From NCBI GenBank assembly GCA_947164965.1, contig CAMUYR010000004.1, positions 62,001 through 126,000 of the forward strand: a DNA stretch of 64,000 nt. Reading direction: 5' to 3'. This document shows, piece after piece, positions 1-6,633 of this stretch (positions are counted from its first letter, which is position 1; each line of letters begins with the position of its first letter). The DNA comes from an uncultured Prevotella sp. GTDB taxonomy: Bacteria > Bacteroidota > Bacteroidia > Bacteroidales > Bacteroidaceae. The translations under genes were made by a program, and so were the position numbers. The notes beneath the pieces are model-generated. The model searched no databases and was not told the DNA's origin. It worked only from the letters and a program-made list of their open reading frames with translations.

Positions 1-1
1 G

Positions 2-1150
2 TTTATCACGCAGATGATAACGCTATACGACGGACTGCTGATCTCTGACGAAGTGCTGAAAGAATATGCCAGTATAAAGTACACCAGCTTAACGGGAAAG
101 ACCGTAAAACTTCCCCTCCCGAGGTATAAGCTGAACAATTTCATCAGAACCTACATGTGCCAAATCTATCGCGTGCGCGCGTTTAATAAGAAATATGTAA
201 CGGCAGACATGAAGAAGCAGTATGCAGGATGGTGTGAGGATTACCGACAGGCTTTCCAGAAACGATTGGAGAAGAACGAGTGGCTCTCGGAAACGACACG
301 CGCCAATGCGCTGGACAAGCTGAAGCTCATGGAGTTCTACGTAGCTGCTGAACCTGACGTCATCCCCGATGTGGCTGCACCTACCGTGAAGAAGGGTGAC
401 CTCATCTCACTCGTGCGCCAGATGCGAGACCGCCGTATCAACACCTACCGATGGATGATAGGCCACAGCAGACGCGAAGTGCTGATGCTCATCTCCTACT
501 GCCAGGATCTCTATGACTACTTGGAAGACAATGCTTCCTATTCACTATCAACCAATGATGTGACCATCAATCCGTCGAATTTGTTGCCACCATACGTCGA
601 TGCTAAAGATGAGGAGCCGCTCACGTTGGTTTCCCTCGGAAGCTCTATCGGTCATGAGCTGACGCACGGATTCGACAGCGAAGGACGCACCTACGACAAA
701 TATGGAGCGAAGAAAGACTGGTGGACACCTGCCGACACAGCGAAGTTTGTCCAGTTTGCCAATCAGCTCGTCGAAAACTACAACCAGCTGCTGATGATGC
801 CTTGGGCCAGCAAGACTTTGTATTGCAACGGAAAGGGCACGCTGGCCGAGAATATTGCCGACATCGGTGGATGCTGTTTGGGGCTCGACCTGTTGCTCGC
901 CAGACATCCTAACGCCAGTCCTGAGCGGATCAAGCAGCTCACCAAGCGCTACTTCCAGGCGTGGGCTATCGAATGGAGTAGAACCTATGACTTGGACGAT
1001 GCAGAAACCGCCTATTACGGTGACTCACATTCGCAAAGTCGAGAGCGCGTGAATGGTGTGTTGCGTAACATCAATGCGTGGTACGATGCTTACGACATCA
1101 CGAATGGCGCACTCTATTTGGAGCCTTCGAAGCGCGTAGCCATCTGGTAA
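2..1150 (+). CDS. M13 family zinc metallopeptidase (PepO/neprilysin-like), 5'-truncated
   Basis: C-terminal part of an M13 (neprilysin/endothelin-converting enzyme) peptidase. The frame is open to the window edge, so the N-terminal half lies outside. Numbering from the first visible Met, the zinc motif HELTH is at about residues 214-218, the third zinc ligand lies in ENIADIGG (E279, with D283 two turns on), and the family-typical NAWYDAYD stretch is near the C-terminus. Bacteroidales M13 enzymes are usually exported peptidases of about 650-680 residues that cut short peptides; localisation cannot be judged here because the signal sequence is missing. It is convergent with the hipBST operon. 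Family assignment is firm; substrate is unknown. Confidence 0.92.
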   Translation, partial: FITQMITLYDGLLISDEVLKEYASIKYTSLTGKTVKLPLPRYKLNNFIRTYMCQIYRVRAFNKKYVTADMKKQYAGWCEDYRQAFQKRLEKNEWLSETTRANALDKLKLMEFYVAAEPDVIPDVAAPTVKKGDLISLVRQMRDRRINTYRWMIGHSRREVLMLISYCQDLYDYLEDNASYSLSTNDVTINPSNLLPPYVDAKDEEPLTLVSLGSSIGHELTHGFDSEGRTYDKYGAKKDWWTPADTAKFVQFANQLVENYNQLLMMPWASKTLYCNGKGTLAENIADIGGCCLGLDLLLARHPNASPERIKQLTKRYFQAWAIEWSRTYDLDDAETAYYGDSHSQSRERVNGVLRNINAWYDAYDITNGALYLEPSKRVAIW

Positions 1151-1163
1151 CGACTAAATAAAC

Positions 1164-2171
1164 CTATAAGAATAAAGTTGTTCTGCGGTAATTGTATGAT
1201 TGCCGATAGTATCGCTGCAGCTGTTCAGAGAGGAAAGAACGGCTTATAAGTTCTTGGGCGAGTGGATGCTCAGCTGCGAAGAAATCCAGTTCACGTCTGA
1301 CGATACGGGGAGACAAACCAATGCGACGTCCGAATTCTTCAAAGTCCTGACGACTGACGGTATGGGTATCCGAGAACTGCATCCCCTCGCGGAACAAACC
1401 CTTGTCTAATGCAAAGATGCGAGGCTCATACAAGTGCAGGCTTGTGTTGATTAGGTCGTAGGCAGGCGTCAGATGGTATTCACCATCCCCACGGTTCATC
1501 AGCGAGAAGTTTTTCAGATGGGCATCGTCATTCAATATAAGGTAGTTGAAAACTACAATACGGAAGAACTTGAGTACTTCGACGGGTGCTGCCTTGGTAT
1601 AACGACGGATGATCTCGGCACACTCTTCATAGCTCAGATTGCTGTACTTGTAGTCACTGCCACCATTGGCCTTGGTCAATCCACCCAACGAGGCCAAGTC
1701 CTCCTGTTGGTACTTGCCACCATCAGGAGCCACATCGAAGCGGCGCGTCAAATATGCAGCCTCGCCATCGCGGAAGAAGCACAGTGCATTAGCCGCTGTC
1801 TCGATATGATAGACCTGTGAGGCTATCTGCATACTCAGGTGTTCATTGGCAGGACAGTATTTTCGTTCCAATAGTGAATACGACGATGGGGCGGGTTTAA
1901 GAATATACTGACCTCGCTGCCCGTCAGCGGGTCTTACGAGCTGGTTTTCTGCATTGAGCACCAGGCTTGCCTTGGGCTGTACCCCAGAAAGGGATATGCG
2001 CCCTACATGACGGGCATATTCTTCCGTATCGGCACCTTCATTGTTGGGACTGTCGAAACCCAGAATATGCGAAACTTCCTTGCCGTCAAACAAGTGTTTA
2101 CGGGCAGCAGGCGAATAGGTATTAAAACCTTCAGCCAACGTAGATGGACAAACGTTCAGTGTTTCCATCAT
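1164..2171 (-). CDS. hipT: HipT-like serine/threonine kinase toxin (HipA C-terminal domain)
   Basis: 335-residue HipA-family kinase that lacks the HipA N-subdomain 1, which is encoded by the preceding small gene. Visible motifs: Gly-rich loop with S60-L-S62 before GVQPK, ATP-binding ILKP (K92), catalytic NDDAHLKN (214-221) and metal-binding AYDL (D239). The separate kinase, the small N-domain protein and a HipB-like repressor in the order B-S-T match the tripartite HipBST system described from enteropathogenic E. coli, where HipT phosphorylates TrpS and HipS is the antitoxin. The two serines flanking a hydrophobic residue resemble HipT's paired autophosphorylation sites. Start overlaps the hipS stop by 4 bases (ATGA), so translation is probably coupled. 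The target in this organism is unknown. Confidence 0.85.
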   Translation of the reverse strand: MMETLNVCPSTLAEGFNTYSPAARKHLFDGKEVSHILGFDSPNNEGADTEEYARHVGRISLSGVQPKASLVLNAENQLVRPADGQRGQYILKPAPSSYSLLERKYCPANEHLSMQIASQVYHIETAANALCFFRDGEAAYLTRRFDVAPDGGKYQQEDLASLGGLTKANGGSDYKYSNLSYEECAEIIRRYTKAAPVEVLKFFRIVVFNYLILNDDAHLKNFSLMNRGDGEYHLTPAYDLINTSLHLYEPRIFALDKGLFREGMQFSDTHTVSRQDFEEFGRRIGLSPRIVRRELDFFAAEHPLAQELISRSFLSEQLQRYYRQSYNYRRTTLFL

Positions 2172-2479
2172 GCCATGGGTTTTATGGTTACAGCACCAAT
2201 CGTATCCTCTTGAGCTGTTGCCAAAAGGATTCCGAAGTCATCATTCTCGTCTATATGCAGCAACTGGGATTGAGTCTGACGATTGGCTCCCTCAGAGAGC
2301 ATATTGAAGAAATATGGAAAGAGATGGGGACTGCGGTATGACTCCTCACGAATAGGCATGGCAATACAAACAGGGGCACCAGCGTACCCTTTCTGATAGG
2401 TGAAGATATACTGGCGGTCGTCCGTCTCTTGCAGAATGCCAGCCTCCACATCGTGAACAAACACCTTACACTGTCTCAT
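2168..2479 (-). CDS. hipS: HipS-like protein (HipA N-subdomain 1), probable antitoxin
   Basis: 103-residue stand-alone HipA N-terminal subdomain (couple_hipA type). It carries the typical PIREESYRS and the HLFPYFFNMLSEG stretch that in full HipA proteins precedes the kinase domain. In HipBST systems this small protein, not HipB, neutralises the kinase; that role is inferred here from order and domain split. It overlaps hipB by 14 bases and hipT by 4 bases, so the three genes form one transcript. No other function is suggested by the sequence. Confidence 0.8.
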   Translation of the reverse strand: MRQCKVFVHDVEAGILQETDDRQYIFTYQKGYAGAPVCIAMPIREESYRSPHLFPYFFNMLSEGANRQTQSQLLHIDENDDFGILLATAQEDTIGAVTIKPMA

Positions 2480-2687
2480 AATCCAACGTCTTTAGGTTAA
2501 TATCTATTGTTAAGCCTAGCGTGTCGAGGATGGTCAGCAGCGTACTAAGCTGCGGATTGCCCTCACCCCGCTCAATAGCCACCAGTGTGTTCAGTCCCAC
2601 ACTAGCCAAATCAGCAAGCGTCTGTTGATTCACCCCCAGATGCTTGCGCCGTTCCTTGATGATTGTTCCTATCTCTTTCGTATTCAT
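2466..2687 (-). CDS. hipB: HipB-like XRE family repressor
   Basis: 73-residue helix-turn-helix protein of the XRE/HipB type. The HTH spans roughly residues 15-45 (NQQTLADLASVGLNTLVAIERGEGNP). The ATG at 2687 is chosen because the -7 box at 2728-2735 places transcription start near 2721, which excludes the longer upstream frame. It is first in the hipBST operon and very probably binds the AATCACAA palindromes around its own promoter. Its C-terminus overlaps the hipS start. Confidence 0.85.
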   Translation of the reverse strand: MNTKEIGTIIKERRKHLGVNQQTLADLASVGLNTLVAIERGEGNPQLSTLLTILDTLGLTIDINLKTLDYETV

Positions 2688-2701
2688 ATCCTTTCTGCCA
2701 T

Positions 2702-2721
2702 AATCACAATATATTGTGATT
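2702..2721. promoter_or_regulatory. Perfect 20-bp palindromic operator of hipBST
   Basis: The 20 bases read AATCACAATA then TATTGTGATT and are their own reverse complement. The site sits at the expected transcription start, downstream of the -7 box, where a bound HipB dimer would block initiation. Confidence 0.8.
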
Positions 2722-2727
2722 TCGCTG

Positions 2728-2735
2728 CAAAGATA
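2728..2735 (-). promoter_or_regulatory. hipBST promoter -7 box
   Basis: CAAAGATA on the plus strand reads TATCTTTG on the minus strand, matching TAnnTTTG. It lies 41-48 bases upstream of the hipB ATG and between the two operator copies. Confidence 0.7.
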
Positions 2736-2762
2736 GGAAAAAGAAATGAAACCACCAAGAAA

Positions 2763-2782
2763 AATCACAATAAACTGTGAAA
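2763..2782. promoter_or_regulatory. Second, imperfect hipBST operator
   Basis: AATCACAATAAACTGTGAAA is a degenerate copy of the palindrome at 2702, offset by 61 bases (about six helical turns). The two copies flank the promoter, suggesting cooperative HipB binding or looping. Confidence 0.65.
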
Positions 2783-2819
2783 TTTAGAGAAACAAGATGA
2801 AGAACCAACCCCATGATTC

Positions 2820-2838
2820 CGGAGGGCCTGTCCCTCCG
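2820..2838. terminator. GC-rich hairpin after the TPR regulator
   Basis: CGGAGGG (2820-2826) pairs with CCCTCCG (2832-2838) around a 5-base loop, just downstream of the minus-strand regulator. No T-run follows, so termination is only possible. Confidence 0.35.
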
Positions 2839-2855
2839 TGTCCCTATCTGAAATC

Positions 2856-4412
2856 TCATTTCGTACAGCTCAGCCTATGGCGATAGGATCGGACGGTATT
2901 CGAACTGACATTTAGTACCTGCTGTATGTCCTTATCCGTCAGTCCCATATCACTCAACAACAAATAGGTGACGAGCCGGCGCGTAGGAGCCTGATAGGGA
3001 AGAAGCAAGTTCGCAAAGCGTTGGGCATGAGTATAGGCATAATAGTCAATCAGACACTGTTCGTTAGGACCTGAGAAATGGACCAACGGTTCCCGCCGCA
3101 TAGCTTGTTCATATAGTTCTTTTCCTTTTCCTAGTCGCGCCGCCGTTTCCTCGCTAAGTCGTTGTATTCTAGTGTTCAGCTGACAGATTTCCTTTTCATG
3201 ATTCTCATCAGACAAGCGCAGACGTTCTACCTCGTTTTGAGCTTCATTCAGAGCTGTGACCTTCTTACTGACAACTCTCTTCAGTTTCCTGACCTTCATC
3301 AGATAAAATATTATGCCACTAAACATTAGAACTACTGCTACAAGTAACGCTATCAGTAATCGGTTCTGCTGACGGCTCGCCTCTAAATCTGCCTGGGCAA
3401 GATCGAATTCCTGCTGATACATGGCAATAGACATGGGGCGAACGCGTTCGTTGTAAACATGTGTTAGGCTATCTGATACGCTTAATAGCCTGTAAGCTTC
3501 TTTATATTGATTAAGAAGACAACATAACCTTGCCTTCTTCTTATATGCTTGTATGGATTCTGCAAAAAGGCCATAACGAAATACTTTTTCCAAATAATTA
3601 TTGGCTTGAATCGTATCACCCTCAAATAGAGCTATCTCAGCTAACATATTATACTGATAAGCTGTATGCTCAATACTATCAGCTTTCAACAAGAGTTGTT
3701 TAGCTTCGAGATATTTTCGTTCCTGCATCAGTTCGCTTGCATCATTGGCATAAAATCTGTAAATCATTGTTTTAGCCTTTGGCAAGAGCTCGTTACATTT
3801 TGCTCTGTAAAACCGGCTGCTATCTTTCTGCCCTAACCACCTCAAAGCTATAGAGATGTCATCATATGCCCTACAGATCAAATCGGAATCATCTAAAAGT
3901 ATAGAACTATCAAGAAATTTTTTGTTATACTTTAATGCTAGCATGCTATTGGACACATACTCGTTAAAATCACCCAAAGCCTCATATATTTTATTTTTCA
4001 GTAACTCATCGTTAACATTTTGAACATGAGTTTCGGCTTTTTTCAAGTATGCGGCGGCTTTTGTGATTTGACCTAAATCCGATAATATTGTTCCTTTATA
4101 ATAACAGGTTATTGCTTTCTGATAATCGTTACCATGTATGTCATAATATACTTCGCTGTAGTCAAGGAGGGAGTCGTTTCTAATTGGCATATATAGTTTA
4201 TATTGTGCTTGGGCATAGAGAAGATTGTACAGTGCTTTCTCCTCTCCCTGTCTCAACTGCGTTGTGTCAATGCCAGACAGGATATTCCATGCACTGTCAG
4301 TATGTTCCTCCATGAGTTGTTCTGCCATCTTAAGGGTCTTATAGCTGTCTGATTGAGAACAACTATAAGTTAACAACAGAACGCTACAAATAATAATGAT
4401 TGTTTTCTTCAT
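2856..4412 (-). CDS. TPR / transmembrane / HTH regulatory lipoprotein-like protein
   Basis: 518 residues from the chosen ATG. A lipoprotein-type signal (KKTIIIICSVLLLTYSC) is followed by a long helical region of degenerate TPR repeats (about residues 25-340), one membrane helix (LLIALLVAVVLMFSGIIFYL), a charged coiled coil, and a C-terminal LuxR-like HTH (LTDKDIQQVLNVSSNTVRSYRHR). The layout implies an outside-facing TPR sensor joined to a cytoplasmic DNA-binding domain, a regulator design common in Prevotella and Bacteroides. The start at 4412 is supported by a TATCTTTG box at 4437-4444 that overlies the longer frame. It is transcribed divergently from the peptide-biosynthesis operon and is the obvious candidate regulator; this link rests on position only. 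Confidence 0.75.
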   Translation of the reverse strand: MKKTIIIICSVLLLTYSCSQSDSYKTLKMAEQLMEEHTDSAWNILSGIDTTQLRQGEEKALYNLLYAQAQYKLYMPIRNDSLLDYSEVYYDIHGNDYQKAITCYYKGTILSDLGQITKAAAYLKKAETHVQNVNDELLKNKIYEALGDFNEYVSNSMLALKYNKKFLDSSILLDDSDLICRAYDDISIALRWLGQKDSSRFYRAKCNELLPKAKTMIYRFYANDASELMQERKYLEAKQLLLKADSIEHTAYQYNMLAEIALFEGDTIQANNYLEKVFRYGLFAESIQAYKKKARLCCLLNQYKEAYRLLSVSDSLTHVYNERVRPMSIAMYQQEFDLAQADLEASRQQNRLLIALLVAVVLMFSGIIFYLMKVRKLKRVVSKKVTALNEAQNEVERLRLSDENHEKEICQLNTRIQRLSEETAARLGKGKELYEQAMRREPLVHFSGPNEQCLIDYYAYTHAQRFANLLLPYQAPTRRLVTYLLLSDMGLTDKDIQQVLNVSSNTVRSYRHRLSCTK

Positions 4413-4436
4413 TGCTACTGGGATTTGTTTCTCTTG

Positions 4437-4444
4437 CAAAGATA
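4437..4444 (-). promoter_or_regulatory. Promoter -7 box of the TPR/HTH regulator
   Basis: CAAAGATA on the plus strand, TATCTTTG on the minus strand, 25 bases upstream of the ATG at 4412. Confidence 0.65.
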
Positions 4445-4640
4445 AACTAAAAGAATGACATGCACAAATTGTTTTCACTATTTTTGTGTTTCTGAGTCTA
4501 TTTTATCAGAATAACAAGTTGGAGAGTGTTGCATTTTAGGGTATCATCTACAATCTTAAATCACGCATAACATTCTGATAATCAATTTTCTATTTAGTAT
4601 TTTGGCACTGCAACGCCCCTCAAAAATAATCAAGAAAAAG

Positions 4641-4672
4641 TTTGGAGCAATCATTCCCTTTTTCTAATTTTG
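4641..4672 (+). promoter_or_regulatory. Promoter of the peptide-biosynthesis operon
   Basis: TTTG at 4641-4644 and TAATTTTG at 4665-4672 with a 20-base spacer fit the Bacteroidetes consensus. Transcription would start near 4680, about 26 bases before the first gene. The rest of 4445-4640 is AT-rich with no gene seen and would hold regulator sites. Confidence 0.7.
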
Positions 4673-4705
4673 CGGTAACAATTGTGACATCTAAATCATA
4701 AAACA

Positions 4706-5062
4706 ATGAAAACAAAACTATTTTTTATTCTATTTGCTTTGCTGTCAAATATCAATGTTTGTTTGGCAGATGGAGGCAATGGTATGCCTATTGATGTTGA
4801 ACCATTATCAGGTTTACCAACAGGTCCTCATCGTTCTCCTATCTATGGTGTTTTCAATACCATTACACAGACATTGACATTAACTGTAAATACAGATGAT
4901 ACTGTGGAAGAAGTCAATATCTACAAAGATGGCGTATTGATCGTATCAGACCAAGAGCCTATGGTCACCATCTACGACCTGTCTTCCTATGGTACTGGGG
5001 CATATCAGGTAGCAGTTGTTACTGAGAGTGGTACAACATATATAGGTTCATTCACATATTAA
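4706..5062 (+). CDS. Small secreted DUF3244-like protein
   Basis: 118 residues: a signal peptide (about 1-21, ending in LADGG) and a compact beta-rich domain with the DUF3244 pattern (TQTLTLTVNTDD, VEEVNIYKDGVLIVSD, TGAYQVAVVTESGTTYIGSF). DUF3244 proteins are small periplasmic or secreted Ig-like proteins of unknown function in Bacteroidales. It is first in the operon, 12 bases before the radical SAM gene. Co-transcription suggests an accessory, immunity or signalling role for the peptide, possibly sensed by the divergent TPR protein; this is inference. Confidence 0.65.
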   Translation: MKTKLFFILFALLSNINVCLADGGNGMPIDVEPLSGLPTGPHRSPIYGVFNTITQTLTLTVNTDDTVEEVNIYKDGVLIVSDQEPMVTIYDLSSYGTGAYQVAVVTESGTTYIGSFTY

Positions 5063-5074
5063 CTATGTATCGGT

Positions 5075-6370
5075 ATGAAAACGAGCAAATATAATATCTG
5101 TTTCCCATATGAAGATGATTATATTATCTTTAATGGTGTTACGAAGCGATTCTTTCGTGTAAGTAGTCATAATAAAGATAAATTCTTGCAGATATTGTCT
5201 TCTCCTGACGATTCTCAGGAGACGTATGCTCCTTTCGTTACTCGGATGATGGAAGAAGGTTTTATTGTGAATGACGACACTAACGAACTAGATATAATTC
5301 GGAAGCAGTATCAACAGATGAGAAGCAGTAAGATCTATCAGTTGATGATATTACCGACTTACCAATGTAATGTACGCTGTTGGTATTGTACGCAACATCA
5401 TCGCAATGTTATGCTTTCGAAAGAAGATATTAAGAAAATCAAGAAGCATATTGAATGGTATTTATCTCAACATGAATTGGAAGGGTTCCATCTTTCATGG
5501 TTTGGCGGAGAGCCCATGCTCAATTTTCAATGTGTGGAAGAAATAACTAACTATGCTAAAGAATATTGTGAGAAACATGATCTTTCTTTTAGTGTTTCTA
5601 TCACAACCAATGGCACACTGCTTTCCAAGGAATATTTAGAGAAAATGAGTGATTTAGGCTTTTCCTTCTTCCAAATCACTATTGACGGAACACAGGAGTA
5701 TCACGATAGCGTTAAAAAGCTAAAAGATAAATCTGCTTATGAAACCACATTAAGGAATATATGTCTGATAACGGAAATACTGCCTCAAGCAGAAATATGC
5801 TTACGTTATAACTATACCAACGATAATCTGAAGCCAGACGCTATTATTGAAGACCTCAATCACCAAATACCAGAGAATATACGAGGCAAGATACATTTGT
5901 CTCTCATGAAAGTATGGCAGCAGAACGAACGGGAAGTAAATAGTCAGGTAATAGAGCGATTGGTAAAGCTATCAAGGGAATCTGGGTACAAAGTTTCCGT
6001 TGGTTCAGGGTTCAGCATATGTTACGTAGACAAGTACAATTTCAACTGTGTATTTCCCAATGGTAGAATAGACAAATGTGACAATGGAGAGATGGACGTC
6101 TCCAAGGGTAGTATCTCGCCAGAAGGCAATATCATATGGGAACAAGAGCCACCGTTCCTTCATTATGACGTCTTTTCCGATACGGATTCTGTCTGCACGT
6201 CATGCCGATATCTTCCTGTATGCTATGGGCCATGTCCTAAAGAGCGGAACAAGATGTTTGCTAATGGACAACATATAAGTTGCAGATATGTTGATCCTGA
6301 TTTACATTGGCAACAAGAGATATATCACTATTGTGATCAAATAAACAAAAATAACAACTTAAAGCATTGA
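5075..6370 (+). CDS. Radical SAM/SPASM peptide maturase
   Basis: 431-residue radical SAM enzyme. The N-terminal 90 residues (PYEDDYIIFNGVTKRFFRV onward) resemble leader-recognition extensions of Bacteroidales peptide maturases. The 4Fe-4S/SAM motif is C98-x3-C102-x2-C105, followed by WFGGEPML and TTNGTLL. A C-terminal SPASM domain holds C325, C335, C374, C377, C383, C387 and C403, able to bind auxiliary clusters. Such enzymes install thioether or other crosslinks on ribosomal peptides. The next gene, 3 bases downstream, encodes a Cys-rich GG-leader peptide, the evident substrate. Enzyme class is firm; the exact bond formed is unknown. Confidence 0.9.
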   Translation: MKTSKYNICFPYEDDYIIFNGVTKRFFRVSSHNKDKFLQILSSPDDSQETYAPFVTRMMEEGFIVNDDTNELDIIRKQYQQMRSSKIYQLMILPTYQCNVRCWYCTQHHRNVMLSKEDIKKIKKHIEWYLSQHELEGFHLSWFGGEPMLNFQCVEEITNYAKEYCEKHDLSFSVSITTNGTLLSKEYLEKMSDLGFSFFQITIDGTQEYHDSVKKLKDKSAYETTLRNICLITEILPQAEICLRYNYTNDNLKPDAIIEDLNHQIPENIRGKIHLSLMKVWQQNEREVNSQVIERLVKLSRESGYKVSVGSGFSICYVDKYNFNCVFPNGRIDKCDNGEMDVSKGSISPEGNIIWEQEPPFLHYDVFSDTDSVCTSCRYLPVCYGPCPKERNKMFANGQHISCRYVDPDLHWQQEIYHYCDQINKNNNLKH

Positions 6371-6373
6371 ATT

Positions 6374-6616
6374 ATGGAAAAAGAAAAGTATTTAACTGAA
6401 AGTAATCTCGACATTTTGTCAGAAATGGAGAAAATTGAAGTCCTAGGAGGAATTGGTGAATCAGGAAATCGTGACAATACAGGTTGTAGTTATGATAATT
6501 GTTCGAATAATAATTGTAATAACACAAAATGCTCTAATGCCCCATGTTCAAACATCAATGGATGCCATGACAAAGATTGTGTAAATGGTTGGCCCATTTT
6601 TGAAAATTGCGGTTAA
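6374..6616 (+). CDS. Cysteine-rich GG-leader natural-product precursor peptide
   Basis: 80 residues. Residues 1-26 look like a double-glycine leader (LDILSEMEKIEVLGG, cut expected after G26). The 54-residue core holds eight cysteines at 38, 43, 48, 53, 58, 64, 69 and 79: five in perfect 5-residue spacing, with Asn, Ser, Asp and Gly between them. Bacteroidales families of GG-leader precursors (TIGR04149 type) occur with radical SAM maturases and C39 ABC exporters, both present here. A Cys-containing pentapeptide lattice suits repeated thioether or C-C crosslinking. The strict sequence is unfamiliar to me. Sits 3 bases after the maturase and 17 bases before the outer-membrane barrel gene. Confidence 0.88.
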   Translation: MEKEKYLTESNLDILSEMEKIEVLGGIGESGNRDNTGCSYDNCSNNNCNNTKCSNAPCSNINGCHDKDCVNGWPIFENCG

Positions 6617-6633
6617 TAAGCCATATTTGTCAA

